21,026 bases of DNA from CAZWDO01 sp964632485 [NCBI: uncultured bacterium] (GCA_964632485.1 CAZWDO010000005.1:160028-181053), one strand, 5' to 3'; shown: positions 7,006-15,812, counted from the first letter of the stretch. Notes: a model not told the origin generated them from the sequence alone. Numbers and translations are program-made.

Positions 7006-9924
7006 CTATTTGATAATGGCAAATTTACCGATCGTTTCACCAATGCCCTCGGCTTCAATATGATAGATATAAACCCCGAAGGAAATTTCCTGATCATTGA
7101 CGGTTCGCAGATTCCAGGCTTCAATGGGTGTACCGTCAGTATGGTGGATCGTCTGCAGGAGATTTCCCGCAACATTAAAAATTTTAATCGTACATTGGGG
7201 CGGCAAATAATGAAACTGGATCTGTTTTTCTATTCCGAATTTGCCATGTTCATAAATCGATGTAAAAATATAAGGGTTGGGCACTACCCGGATATCTTTC
7301 AGATCGTTCGCTGTAATCGTCGTTTTATCAAAAGCCTGGGTTGAAAATTGATATTTGTCTTCCAAAGAAATAGTTTTATTCATTTCAACCGTGGCGATTT
7401 CACCTGTTTGAGGCATAACCGAGGATTCATCATAACCCAGATAAAAAACATGAGTAAAGCTTTCATTATCGTCGCTTTCAACTACCATAAAATACTCATA
7501 GGCATCATAAGCGCCATTTTCATTATCATCCCACAGATAATGACTGCACATCTGTCCCAACGTCTTATTATAAATACGGAAGGGAATGCCGGGGGCGCCG
7601 AACACACCGGGTTCCGATGCAGCGCTAGGATCCCATCGGAATTCATAATCGTGGGGGAAAAACAGGTCATAAATGCCATCGTAGACGATTTCCACATCAC
7701 TATTGCCGGACCAGGTATACCCTTTCAATCCAGCTTCTGCGTCGCGGACAATTATTTTAATTCCATCAAATATCGGAGCATTGTCCATTGATTGATCAAA
7801 AAACGGCCAGTTCACGACATCCTGTTGAGCAGCGGTTTTAGCCCAAGCATTGCTGGTCGTATTTCTAACATTAAAAATCGTCTCATTATAGTCATTAAGG
7901 GAAAATGTCACTTCATAGGACGCGGTTTTTGTGGCCGTTGGATCCAGTATTACTACTTGTTGTTGAACAACGTCCGCATTGCCGGCGGTATGAATTGCTA
8001 TAGAATCGGCATACCCTTCGGTTGCACCCGCTGAAAATCCTTTCGGCCGTACGGCCACCAGATTATCACCCGCGATGGAAGCATCGGAAGGAATGGAATT
8101 TTCAATAGGGGGAACGACCAGCGGCGACGGAGATTCCGGGAACAATGTATCGCGGCTGTCATACGCAACCAGCGCATAGAGGTATTCATAGCCATTTTTA
8201 ACATTGTTGTCAACATAAGAATGTCGCAAACCGGTGTTATCACCCAAATCGAAGAAAGGACGCACTACGGACTCGCCGCTGATATCATCATTCAGATCAT
8301 ATTGCGCCAAAGGAATATACCCTTTATTCACGCCTTTCATATCCACAATGGCAGTACCCCAGGTCACACCATTATCTGAGGATTTGAATAATTTATACCC
8401 CTGGAATTTGTTGTTACCCGACAGGAAGTCACCCACGTGATCAATAACGGGTTCGCCATTGCCATCGGTTTGTACTGTACCATCGGCATTCTTTTTATAA
8501 TAGATACCATTTTCAGCGCGATCATCCCAATACAACGTGACTTTATCTTCGCTAGCCACCACTTTCAATTCAGGGGTCGGCGGCGCTTCGGCGGATTGAT
8601 ACTGAGCGTTGTAAAGCATCTGGCAAAGAACCGCATTATTGAATAGGTCGGCTTTGTTGGCGCCGTGGATCGAAGCGATGGCAAAATTGAGGCTTTCGCC
8701 CGGTTGCAGATCAAAGGGGCCTGAAGCAACGGCATACGTCACGTCCGGGCCATAAGAATTGGGAGTCTGGGTCCAATCTTCGGCATGGGGCTGTACATTT
8801 TGGGGTGGCATAATCCCCGAGGACAATTGATCATAGGAGGCAGATTCCGTGGTGGGCGCTGCGGAATACGGAAACACCTGCATACAGGTTAAGCCTTTTT
8901 CCGCGCTGGAAACCGGATCATTGGGGGTTTCCAGGACTTTTAAACCGACCCAGCCAACGCCGCCGTCATCAAATTCGCCTTCAACATAATCATCGCCATC
9001 CCAAAGATAGGAAAAATTCCATAACAAGCTGTCATTATTGGGATCGCCCATAGGAATGAACGCGGCAAAATCATCGGTCCACTCTGAAGCGCCTTCTTCG
9101 GGACAATCGGGATCGTCATGAAAACCGATATAGACGTCTTTCCATTCCTTATTGGAAACATTAGTAACCACAAATTTATAGATAATAAAATTGCGATTGA
9201 GGAAATCGGACCATTGGAGTCCCCACATATCCACGCGGCAGCCCATGACAGCTCCCGGCGCGCCATTGTTATTCATGGAATCGATAGCGGCAAAATATAC
9301 CTCGCGATCGGCGCGGATTTCGCCGTTATAGATACCCTTGAATCCTTCCGAGCCGACTGGGAACTGGTCATCAACCGTTCCCGACGGCCAGTTGACCGGC
9401 CAACTGCTGGAAATATCGGACATAGCGATCCCCAGATTCGCGCGAATATCGTTCAAGCCGGAATGATATCCCTCCAGGGGCAGAAACTCCTGCTCATCCT
9501 GGTCGCGCCCGGTTCCATAACCAGCTCCTGCGGTGCGTTTTACCCATTCACCGGCATCGTTTTGAATTTTGGCCGCGATCAAGGGGCACATGGTCCAGCG
9601 ATAAGTATGGTTGCTGTTAATCGGATACTCGTAGCATTTTCCCGAAGCCCAACGGCTATAACCCAGTACGGCAGTATTCTGGATAACAACTGAAACATTT
9701 CCCGCATCCAGCCGCCCGTATCGAATGGCAAAAGCCCCGGCGGTTTTTCCCAGTCTGTTCTGCTCAAACGGGACCAGGGGAGCTAATCCTCGTGAAGGCG
9801 CGAAAACCTGATTGTAATAATCAAATTTGTTGAGATTATACTTTACCTGATTCTGAGCGCTAAGCGCGATGACCATACTCAAAATCCAAAGCGCGGTCAT
9901 GATCGTGAATATTTTTTTCTTCAT
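7006..9924 (-). CDS. Large secreted protein with T9SS type A-like C-terminal sorting domain
   Basis: A 972-residue exported protein with signal peptide MKKKIFTIMT... to about residue 23. The ATG at 9924 is preferred over the longer frame (to 10005) because AGGAG lies seven bases upstream, a signal peptide starts there, and the extension would overlap the receptor gene. Residues about 445-530 look like a fibronectin III-type strand region (PPTPELKV, KVTLYWD, FQGYKLFKSSD). Residues about 877-972 match the Por_Secre_tail / FlgD Ig-like tail: IRVVPNPY, CTIKIFNVAGNLL, SFGVYIYHIE and final GKFAIIK. This suggests export across the outer membrane by a type IX-like system and surface attachment. The middle is Asp/Gly-rich with no catalytic motif that I recognise. 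It is the second gene of the receptor operon, 29 bp after the TonB-dependent receptor gene and 15 bp before the PorV/PorQ gene. The cargo function is unknown. Confidence 0.85.
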   Translation of the reverse strand: MKKKIFTIMTALWILSMVIALSAQNQVKYNLNKFDYYNQVFAPSRGLAPLVPFEQNRLGKTAGAFAIRYGRLDAGNVSVVIQNTAVLGYSRWASGKCYEYPINSNHTYRWTMCPLIAAKIQNDAGEWVKRTAGAGYGTGRDQDEQEFLPLEGYHSGLNDIRANLGIAMSDISSSWPVNWPSGTVDDQFPVGSEGFKGIYNGEIRADREVYFAAIDSMNNNGAPGAVMGCRVDMWGLQWSDFLNRNFIIYKFVVTNVSNKEWKDVYIGFHDDPDCPEEGASEWTDDFAAFIPMGDPNNDSLLWNFSYLWDGDDYVEGEFDDGGVGWVGLKVLETPNDPVSSAEKGLTCMQVFPYSAAPTTESASYDQLSSGIMPPQNVQPHAEDWTQTPNSYGPDVTYAVASGPFDLQPGESLNFAIASIHGANKADLFNNAVLCQMLYNAQYQSAEAPPTPELKVVASEDKVTLYWDDRAENGIYYKKNADGTVQTDGNGEPVIDHVGDFLSGNNKFQGYKLFKSSDNGVTWGTAIVDMKGVNKGYIPLAQYDLNDDISGESVVRPFFDLGDNTGLRHSYVDNNVKNGYEYLYALVAYDSRDTLFPESPSPLVVPPIENSIPSDASIAGDNLVAVRPKGFSAGATEGYADSIAIHTAGNADVVQQQVVILDPTATKTASYEVTFSLNDYNETIFNVRNTTSNAWAKTAAQQDVVNWPFFDQSMDNAPIFDGIKIIVRDAEAGLKGYTWSGNSDVEIVYDGIYDLFFPHDYEFRWDPSAASEPGVFGAPGIPFRIYNKTLGQMCSHYLWDDNENGAYDAYEYFMVVESDDNESFTHVFYLGYDESSVMPQTGEIATVEMNKTISLEDKYQFSTQAFDKTTITANDLKDIRVVPNPYIFTSIYEHGKFGIEKQIQFHYLPPQCTIKIFNVAGNLLQTIHHTDGTPIEAWNLRTVNDQEISFGVYIYHIEAEGIGETIGKFAIIK

Positions 9925-9953
9925 ACTATATCTCCTGTTTGAATAACCATCAT

Positions 9954-12659
9954 TTAGAACGTGTAAGCCAAACCGACCTTGATATTCCGGCGCGGGCCAT
10001 ACCAATCGGGATTATGCTTTCCTTCGAGCGAGGCATTGGTGTTACCGGTTTCGTCCGGGAGACCCGTATCGGAATAGACGGAATAGATATTTTGCTTATC
10101 CAGCAAATTGGTGGCATACACATAAAAGGTAAGAGTGGTTGCGCCAATGCTGAAATCCTTGGACGCGCGCAAATCAAGACTTCCCGTCCAGGGTTTGCGG
10201 TTACTGTAAACTTCGCCGATCGGTTCACCGCGTACATCGGTTAATGTAAATGGTAAGCCACTGCCATAGGAGAAAAGCAGATTCACATTCCAATCTTTAG
10301 CTTTGTAGAAATTGAGGTCCAAATTGATGGTATGCGGCTGGTCCCAATACATGGTTGTATTGTTTTTAGCCGGTATCAGACCATAGACAGATTCCTGGTA
10401 GGCAATCCAAAAGCCGCGGTTATAAGTGGCGGCATTGCCTTCAGCGCGGGAGAAGGTATAACTAAGTTTGCCACTGAAAAATTTTCCCCAACGTTGCGTG
10501 AGGTTTAATTCAATGCCTTTGGAATTGCCGTAATCGGCATTGTACATCTGAGTATAGTTATAGGGAGTCGTGGTGATGTGGCGGCTTGAAACGAGATCAT
10601 AGATATCCTTGTAATATGCTACAATGCCCATGGCCAGATCGCGGCTCAGTCCCATTTCAATACCCACTTCATAATTGGCGGTTTTCTGGGGCTTTAAATC
10701 GCCGTTACCCGTCTTAGGATCCCATAAATTGCCGCGTCCGATTTGTGACGTCGGTTCAACATCTCCGTCCTTATAAAGCGTATTATCATAATAACGCTCC
10801 CATTCCGGGTATTGATAGAAAATACCATAGCTGAACCGCATGACAGCCCGCTCGGTAATCGGAAAGGAAAATGCCAGCCGTGGGGCTAAATATCCTTTGC
10901 CTTTACTTTTTTTCCAGGTAAAAGGGTCCATTTTATCGGGAAAATAAAATCCCTTGCTATCGCGGTATTCATAACGCAACCCGAAATTGATGATCATATC
11001 TTCATATTCCAGTTTATCCTGGACATACGCCGAAAAATCGATCGGTTTATATTCATATTCATAATAAAGCGCATGCAGACTCATATCATCCACATCACCC
11101 ACTCCATTCAGGAACAGATCAGAAATCCGTTTTTGATAAATATCATATTGAATGAATTCAATTCCGGTTTTCAGCAGATTAAATTTATTAATTTGGGACG
11201 AAATATCAAATTTGATATTCATTTTATCGAATTTAAAATCGTACCAATCGTTCAGGGCATGATAGAGCGTATCAATGCCGGCGATATCCCCATTATCGTC
11301 ATAAGTTGTATCGACTATCCAGGAATAGAACTCATAATTTGAATTCCATTCGGGGAAATAATCAGGCGAAGAGCTGATAAAATATGGCGATTCCAGAAAA
11401 TTGACATAATCGGCCGGATTTTTGAATTTATTGAAATACAAATTTTGTCGTTTCATGCTTCCGACTTTCAGTTCATAAAAGGTAGCATTTGAAAGCATGT
11501 GCGTGATATTCGCATAAAAGAGATCGCTGGTGACTTCATTATGACCGGTATAATCCTTATGAATCGGCTTATAATCATTGCCGTCGGCATTATAGTTTTT
11601 ATAGTTATTCTGTTGACCGACATAGGCCACTGTCACTTTAAAATTTTTCAGCAAATCAAAATTCAGTTTAAAATTGAATAAATGATTCTTGTCAAAGAGA
11701 CCAAAATCGTGAGTACGATTTGTTCGCGTATTCTTACTGATATTGAAGTACGTTTTAGAATCTGAATATTCATAGGATGCCGCAAACTTTAGAAATTTAA
11801 GAAAGGGAACGGGTCCGGATAAATTCATTTTAGGATTGTACTGGTCCCAAACATATTCACTGTTTTCACCCAGTTTATCGGTGTCAAAACTTGCCCGGCC
11901 ATGGTACTCTTCCGAGCCTTCTTTTGTCGTAATATTGACAACTCCACTCATGGCCCGGCCATATTCAGCGTTGTACCCGCCGGTGAGCATGGCAAGTGAT
12001 GAAATCGCGTCGGTGGAAACATCCAGTCCGTTTGACCCATCCATATTATTAGTGACATCGATGCCATCGATGAGATAAACGATTTCACCTGATCGACCGC
12101 CCCGTAAATGAATACCTGCATCATTGACATTATCGGCAGTAACGCTGGTAAAAACCGCGCCGGAATTTGTGGACAGCACATCATCGACAGAGTTAACCGG
12201 CATGGAGGAGATTTGCTGAGCGTCATTAATCGTTTGGGAAGCGGTAACGTCCTTACGAATCAATTCGCGTTCGGCGATCACGGTAATCGCTTCGGCCGTC
12301 TGCAACGTAGTTTCAATCATATCCATATTGATCGAGCGGGTCAAATCGGGCGAAACTGAAATCTGATCTACATCGGTAGGACTATACCCCATCATGGAAA
12401 ACCGAACAGAATAGAGCCCCGCCGGAATATTCAGAATATAGTAATCGCCATTGCCATCGGTAACAGCTCCGATCATTTTTTCAATCGCCACTTTATTTCC
12501 ATTCATCCAAACGGAAGTCAACATCACATTCACGCCCGGCAATGGCTCACCAGTATCCTTATTAATGACCCTGCCCGACAATTTTCCGGTAGTACCGGCA
12601 TAAGCCGCCACGGCGCAAACCGCCAGCGATAATACGAATACACTCAATTTTTTGAGCAT
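9954..12659 (-). CDS. TonB-dependent receptor with CarboxypepD_reg-like N-terminal domain
   Basis: This 901-residue outer-membrane receptor has a signal peptide (1-21). Residues 24-113 form the CarboxypepD_reg-like beta-sandwich (GKLSGRVINKDTGEPLPGVNV) found on SusC/RagA-type receptors. A TonB-box-like EAITVIAER lies at 123-131. The plug spans about 134-245, with IHLRGGRSGEIVYLIDGI and YGRAMSGVVNITTKEG. The remaining 650 residues are an aromatic-rich barrel ending VGLAYTF. The family imports large substrates using TonB-ExbBD energy; the substrate cannot be read from the sequence, and no SusD partner or TonB gene is in the window. The ATG at 12659 has AAAAGGAG six bases upstream. It is the first gene of a three-gene operon with a long, structured upstream region. 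Some large FCB receptors of this shape carry no demonstrated transport activity, so a scaffold role is possible. Confidence 0.93.
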   Translation of the reverse strand: MLKKLSVFVLSLAVCAVAAYAGTTGKLSGRVINKDTGEPLPGVNVMLTSVWMNGNKVAIEKMIGAVTDGNGDYYILNIPAGLYSVRFSMMGYSPTDVDQISVSPDLTRSINMDMIETTLQTAEAITVIAERELIRKDVTASQTINDAQQISSMPVNSVDDVLSTNSGAVFTSVTADNVNDAGIHLRGGRSGEIVYLIDGIDVTNNMDGSNGLDVSTDAISSLAMLTGGYNAEYGRAMSGVVNITTKEGSEEYHGRASFDTDKLGENSEYVWDQYNPKMNLSGPVPFLKFLKFAASYEYSDSKTYFNISKNTRTNRTHDFGLFDKNHLFNFKLNFDLLKNFKVTVAYVGQQNNYKNYNADGNDYKPIHKDYTGHNEVTSDLFYANITHMLSNATFYELKVGSMKRQNLYFNKFKNPADYVNFLESPYFISSSPDYFPEWNSNYEFYSWIVDTTYDDNGDIAGIDTLYHALNDWYDFKFDKMNIKFDISSQINKFNLLKTGIEFIQYDIYQKRISDLFLNGVGDVDDMSLHALYYEYEYKPIDFSAYVQDKLEYEDMIINFGLRYEYRDSKGFYFPDKMDPFTWKKSKGKGYLAPRLAFSFPITERAVMRFSYGIFYQYPEWERYYDNTLYKDGDVEPTSQIGRGNLWDPKTGNGDLKPQKTANYEVGIEMGLSRDLAMGIVAYYKDIYDLVSSRHITTTPYNYTQMYNADYGNSKGIELNLTQRWGKFFSGKLSYTFSRAEGNAATYNRGFWIAYQESVYGLIPAKNNTTMYWDQPHTINLDLNFYKAKDWNVNLLFSYGSGLPFTLTDVRGEPIGEVYSNRKPWTGSLDLRASKDFSIGATTLTFYVYATNLLDKQNIYSVYSDTGLPDETGNTNASLEGKHNPDWYGPRRNIKVGLAYTF

Positions 12660-12728
12660 AAAAAACTCCTTTTCTAACGGTTCCTACTTTAACGAGTTAC
12701 TACAAATCAAACCAAACATACTCGTTCC

Positions 12729-12753
12729 GGTAAAAATAGCATTCATTTTTACC
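12729..12753. repeat. Perfect inverted repeat upstream of the TonB receptor
   Basis: GGTAAAAAT (12729-12737) and ATTTTTACC (12745-12753) are perfect reverse complements separated by seven bases. The site is about 70-95 bases upstream of the receptor ATG, probably within its leader. It could be an operator for a dimeric regulator or an mRNA hairpin. The half-site core GGTAAAAA occurs again near 12806-12813. Confidence 0.55.
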
Positions 12754-12757
12754 AGGG

Positions 12758-12778
12758 TTACCACACACTAGCGCCCAT
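12758..12778 (-). CDS. Possible six-codon leader peptide
   Basis: On the minus strand a strong Shine-Dalgarno sequence (AAGGAGG) precedes an ATG by four bases. It opens the frame MGASVW followed by TAA. The frame ends just before the inverted repeat at 12729-12753, the geometry of a leader-peptide/attenuator. However, it is very short, the sequence TTATAA directly upstream could instead be a -10 element, and chance is a real alternative. Confidence 0.2.
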   Translation of the reverse strand: MGASVW

Positions 12779-13011
12779 CAGACCTCCTTTTTATAATGGG
12801 GTTGGTAAAAAACATGTCTCCAAGTCAGAACAATTATTAACACTTTAAATATAGCATGCAATTTCAATAAACGTTCCGATTAGCAGCCATGCGTCATCTT
12901 GTGAAAATAGGCCATGCTTTGTCCGAACAACATATACTCTCAGCCTGGACAAATCTCGCTTATGAAGCGGAACATCACTGCCTTTTCCAGACAATACGGG
13001 CAATCAATCAT

Positions 13012-13045
13012 AAAAAGCTCTCGTCCGTAGCAATGCGGACGAGAG
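13012..13045 (-). terminator. Intrinsic terminator reading leftward, upstream of the receptor operon
   Basis: CTCTCGTCCG and CGGACGAGAG (13018-13027 and 13036-13045) form a perfect 10-bp GC-rich stem around an eight-base loop. On the minus strand it is followed by CTTTTT, as in a rho-independent terminator. No minus-strand gene lies upstream of it. It therefore probably ends a small RNA or acts as an attenuator in the leader of the receptor operon, 350 bp further on. Confidence 0.6.
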
Positions 13046-13100
13046 TTACAGGATAGGGCGTCTCACGGTTCGCCTGTCTCCCAGCAGACTAAAGCTGCCG
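13046..13100 (-). ncRNA. Candidate structured RNA preceding the terminator
   Basis: Directly 5' of the minus-strand terminator are two further stem-forming segments. One has arms GCAG/CTGC around the TTTAGT region (about 13083-13098). The other has ACAGG (13077-13073) paired with CCTGT (13052-13048), enclosing a competing GGCG/CGCC pair. Together with the terminator hairpin they give a compact three-hairpin RNA, G+C-rich in an otherwise A+T-rich gap. I could not match it to a known riboswitch or small RNA class. The boundaries and 5' end are guesses. Confidence 0.3.
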
Positions 13101-13146
13101 TACTATGTAAAGATATACGATACAGGAATTGAAAGTACAAGCGACA

Positions 13147-13186
13147 ACTTGCCAATTACAGTATAGACTTGCCAATTACAGCAAGT
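13147..13186. repeat. Two tandem 15-bp direct repeats with an overlapping dyad
   Basis: ACTTGCCAATTACAG occurs at 13147-13161 and again, identical, at 13167-13181. The spacing is 20 bp, about two helical turns. The second copy also forms a dyad, ACTTGC(8)GCAAGT, at 13167-13186. The site ends about 44 bases upstream of the -35 element of the rightward promoter, a typical place for an activator such as a response regulator. With only two copies it is not a CRISPR. Confidence 0.65.
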
Positions 13187-13229
13187 CCGGACACTCCTGT
13201 TCCAAACACTTTTTAAATTAAAAATTAAC

Positions 13230-13258
13230 TTGACAAACTTTTAAATTTTGATTATAAT
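13230..13258 (+). promoter_or_regulatory. Perfect-consensus sigma70 promoter for the kinase unit
   Basis: TTGACA (13230-13235), exactly 17 bases, then TATAAT (13253-13258): both hexamers and the spacing match the sigma70 consensus fully, in an A+T-rich setting. Predicted transcription starts near 13265. This leaves a 5' leader of about 240 bases before the histidine kinase ATG at 13506. Confidence 0.75.
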
Positions 13259-13505
13259 ATTTTAAAATCACTACAGGTTATAATTTTGAGTGACATTGAC
13301 CAAGCGTTAGCTATGATCCTTTCTATAATAATATATACAGTTGCTAACAAGCAGAAAGTGTTAACAAAAGAAAACGCAAAGATGGCAATTCAAATTGAGA
13401 GTAGTTTGAACACATTCATAATTTTCAATATACCGTCGTATAAGACCATGAAATTATGGAGCTTAACCAAGAGCGCGCTATTAACTATCAATACAAAAGG
13501 GTATC

Positions 13506-15809
13506 ATGATAAATAATACAGTCTCTTTACCCAATGGTAAAAACCTGTTCCTGCCATTGCTCACGCGTTGGTTATTTATCATACTGGGTTTAGGCATATT
13601 GTTGATTGGAAGTGTGTTTGTCGTCCTTTCCGCGTATGAAGCGGAACAGGTTATGCGTCGGACCATGCTTTCTGAAGTCGGAAAAATTGTCCATGCCATT
13701 GATCAGGAACGTTTTCTAAGGCTGACTGCCACATCGTCGGACGAACAGTCGGCGGATTATCAATACCTGCATAATATGCTGAAACGCATGCAGGCAGCCG
13801 ATCCGACATATCGTTATCTGTACTTGATTGGCAAGCGGAAGTCAGGCCCACCGTTTTTCTACATGGGCTCCGCGCCTGTAGGCGCCGAGGACTACGCGCC
13901 GCCTGGACTACCGTACCCTGAAACAGCGCCCGCCCTGGCGCATGTCCTATCAACCGGAGAAGCAACGGTCAGCCAACCGGTTACCGATCGATGGGGAACC
14001 TGGATCAGCGCCCTGGCGCCGCTGCGAGACCATGCCACTGGCCAAATGCTGGCAGTCTTTGGTATGGATATTGATACTCGCGATTGGCAATCTTCCATCC
14101 GAGTTCGGACTATTCTGCCCGGTGCGTTGACGCTGCTGATCATTCTTATGCTGTCATTATTCTACTTTTGGTTCCGTAATCGCCAGCGGGACCGAACTGA
14201 GTTCTTGCTATTGGAACAGAACCGGATTCTCGCGGTGCAGATAGCTGAACGTCAACGGGCGGAAGCCGATCTGCGCGCCAGTGAATTTAAGTACCGCAGT
14301 CTGATCGAAAACACCAACGACATCATCTATTCACTCACCGAGGAAGGCGTCTTTACCTTCGTATCGCCCGCATGGACACGGCTCCTGGGACACCCGACAA
14401 CGGAAGTTGAAGGCAGCTCCTTCAACGACTTTATCCACCCTGAAGACCTGCCTCACTGCTACGCTTTTTTACAGAAGGCGCTGGAGAACGGGGAGCGTCA
14501 GGAAGGCGTGGAGTACCGGATACGGCGCAAGAACGGCGAGTGGCGCTGGCACACTTCGAGCGCCAATCCGAAAAAAGATGCAGTCGGCGCCGTAACGGGC
14601 TTTGACAGTATCGCCCGCGATATTACCGAACGCAAGCGGGCGGAAGAGGAAAAGGAGAAACTCCAGGCCCAGTTGACCCAGGCGCAGAAAATGGAATCGG
14701 TGGGGAGACTGGCTGGCGGCATAGCCCATGATTTCAACAATATGTTGGGGGTCATTTTAGGTCATACGGAGATAGATCTGAGCCGCATCGGACTGGACGA
14801 CCCTCTGCGCGCCAGTATGGCGGATATCCAGATGGCCGCTCAGCGCTCCGCGGATTTAACCCGACAACTGCTGGCTTTTGCCCGCAAACAGACCATCCAG
14901 CCCAGAGAGTTAGACCTCAACGAAACTGTTGAAGAGATGTTGAAAATGCTGCGGCGACTCATCGGCGAAGATATCAACCTGGTCTGGCTACCGGGCAAAA
15001 AATTGTGGCCGGTGCGACTTGATCCCAGCCAGATCGATCAGATTCTGGCCAATCTCTGCGTCAACGCCCGGGACGCTATCGATGGCGTAGGCGCGATCAC
15101 TATTGAGACCGGCAACGTCTTCTTCGATGAACACGATTGCGTTCAGCGCGCAGGCTTTATCCCCGGCGATTACGCCCTGCTGGCGGTCAGCGATAACGGC
15201 CGCGGCATGGATGCCGACACGCTCTCCCACCTTTTCGAGCCTTTCTTCACTACTAAAGAAATGGGGCGGGGGACCGGACTGGGACTTTCCACCGTGTATG
15301 GCGCGGTCAAACAGAACAACGGCTTCATCAATGTATATAGCGAGCCGGGCCGGGGGACAACCTTCAAGATTTATCTGCCACGCCACACGACCGGAATTGC
15401 GCCTGAACCGGAAAATATCAAGCCTCGGGCGACAGCTCGCGGTAGCGAAACCATTCTGCTGGTGGAAGATGAGCCATTGCTACTGGAGGTGACCGCTACG
15501 ATGCTGGAGATGTTGGGCTACACTACGCTGTCAGCATCCACTCCCAGCGAGGCCATGCGCCTGGCCCAAAACCATCCCGGCCGCATCGAACTGCTAATGA
15601 CCGACGTGGTCATGCCCGAAATGAACGGCTGGGACCTGGCCAAAAAACTGCTATCCATCCACCCCGATATCCGGCAACTGTTCATGTCCGGCTACACCGC
15701 GAACGTTATCGCCCATCAGGGAGTTGTGGACGAAAGCGCAAATTTTCTACAGAAGCCATTTTCCTTAAAAGACCTGGCAACTAAAATCCGCGAAACGATC
15801 GGAGATTGA
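13506..15809 (+). CDS. Hybrid histidine kinase (extracytoplasmic sensor, PAS, HisKA, HATPase, REC)
   Basis: This is a 767-residue inner-membrane sensor. Transmembrane helices at about 19-43 and 204-222 enclose an extracytoplasmic Cache-like domain (44-203; TDRWGTWISALAPL, VFGMDID). A short coiled linker leads to a PAS domain (about 259-378, ending IARDITERKRAE). The HPK4-type H-box GGIAHDFNN carries His408, followed by the N-box with Asn520, DNGRG at 563-567, FEPFFTTK, and GRGTGLGLSTVYGAV. A receiver follows: LLVEDEP (acidic Glu654/Asp655), phosphoacceptor Asp700 in TDVVMP, Ser728 and Lys750. All catalytic residues are present. There is no DNA-binding output, so the phosphate probably passes to an unseen partner. 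AAAAGGG lies five bases before the ATG. The gene is much richer in G+C than its surroundings (38 of 60 bases at 14221-14280), suggesting transfer. It is followed four bases later by a 56-codon ORF. Confidence 0.95.
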   Translation: MINNTVSLPNGKNLFLPLLTRWLFIILGLGILLIGSVFVVLSAYEAEQVMRRTMLSEVGKIVHAIDQERFLRLTATSSDEQSADYQYLHNMLKRMQAADPTYRYLYLIGKRKSGPPFFYMGSAPVGAEDYAPPGLPYPETAPALAHVLSTGEATVSQPVTDRWGTWISALAPLRDHATGQMLAVFGMDIDTRDWQSSIRVRTILPGALTLLIILMLSLFYFWFRNRQRDRTEFLLLEQNRILAVQIAERQRAEADLRASEFKYRSLIENTNDIIYSLTEEGVFTFVSPAWTRLLGHPTTEVEGSSFNDFIHPEDLPHCYAFLQKALENGERQEGVEYRIRRKNGEWRWHTSSANPKKDAVGAVTGFDSIARDITERKRAEEEKEKLQAQLTQAQKMESVGRLAGGIAHDFNNMLGVILGHTEIDLSRIGLDDPLRASMADIQMAAQRSADLTRQLLAFARKQTIQPRELDLNETVEEMLKMLRRLIGEDINLVWLPGKKLWPVRLDPSQIDQILANLCVNARDAIDGVGAITIETGNVFFDEHDCVQRAGFIPGDYALLAVSDNGRGMDADTLSHLFEPFFTTKEMGRGTGLGLSTVYGAVKQNNGFINVYSEPGRGTTFKIYLPRHTTGIAPEPENIKPRATARGSETILLVEDEPLLLEVTATMLEMLGYTTLSASTPSEAMRLAQNHPGRIELLMTDVVMPEMNGWDLAKKLLSIHPDIRQLFMSGYTANVIAHQGVVDESANFLQKPFSLKDLATKIRETIGD

Positions 15810-15812
15810 CTA

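Larger units (their letters stand above)
12660..13505. other. Intergenic regulatory region between divergent transcription units
   Basis: This 846-bp gap separates the leftward receptor operon from the rightward histidine kinase gene. It contains, left to right, a 9-bp perfect inverted repeat, a Shine-Dalgarno-led six-codon ORF, a GC-rich hairpin with a T tract reading leftward, a possible structured RNA, two 15-bp direct repeats, and a perfect sigma70 promoter reading rightward. The part from about 13190 to 13500 is strongly A+T-rich. No convincing protein gene was found in it. Confidence 0.7.

Noticed and set aside
9118-9693. 191-codon plus-strand ORF
   Set aside because: It is antisense to the well-supported secreted protein gene, with no SD site or domain.
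9925-10005. 27-residue N-terminal extension of the T9SS-tail protein
   Set aside because: It would overlap the receptor gene and bury the signal peptide. The ATG at 9924 has a good SD site.
12889-13056. 55-codon plus-strand ORF (MRHLVKIGHALSEQ...)
   Set aside because: It has no ribosome-binding site and runs through the perfect terminator hairpin of the opposite strand. Its protein-like look is probably chance, though a gene remnant cannot be excluded.
13147-13181. Tandem repeats as a CRISPR array
   Set aside because: There are only two copies with a 5-bp gap, and no cas genes are present.
13286-13516. 76-codon plus-strand ORF between the consensus promoter and the kinase gene
   Set aside because: It starts with TTG without a Shine-Dalgarno site, is made of A+T-rich codons with no recognisable motif, and overlaps the kinase start by 11 bases. 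It is more likely leader RNA.
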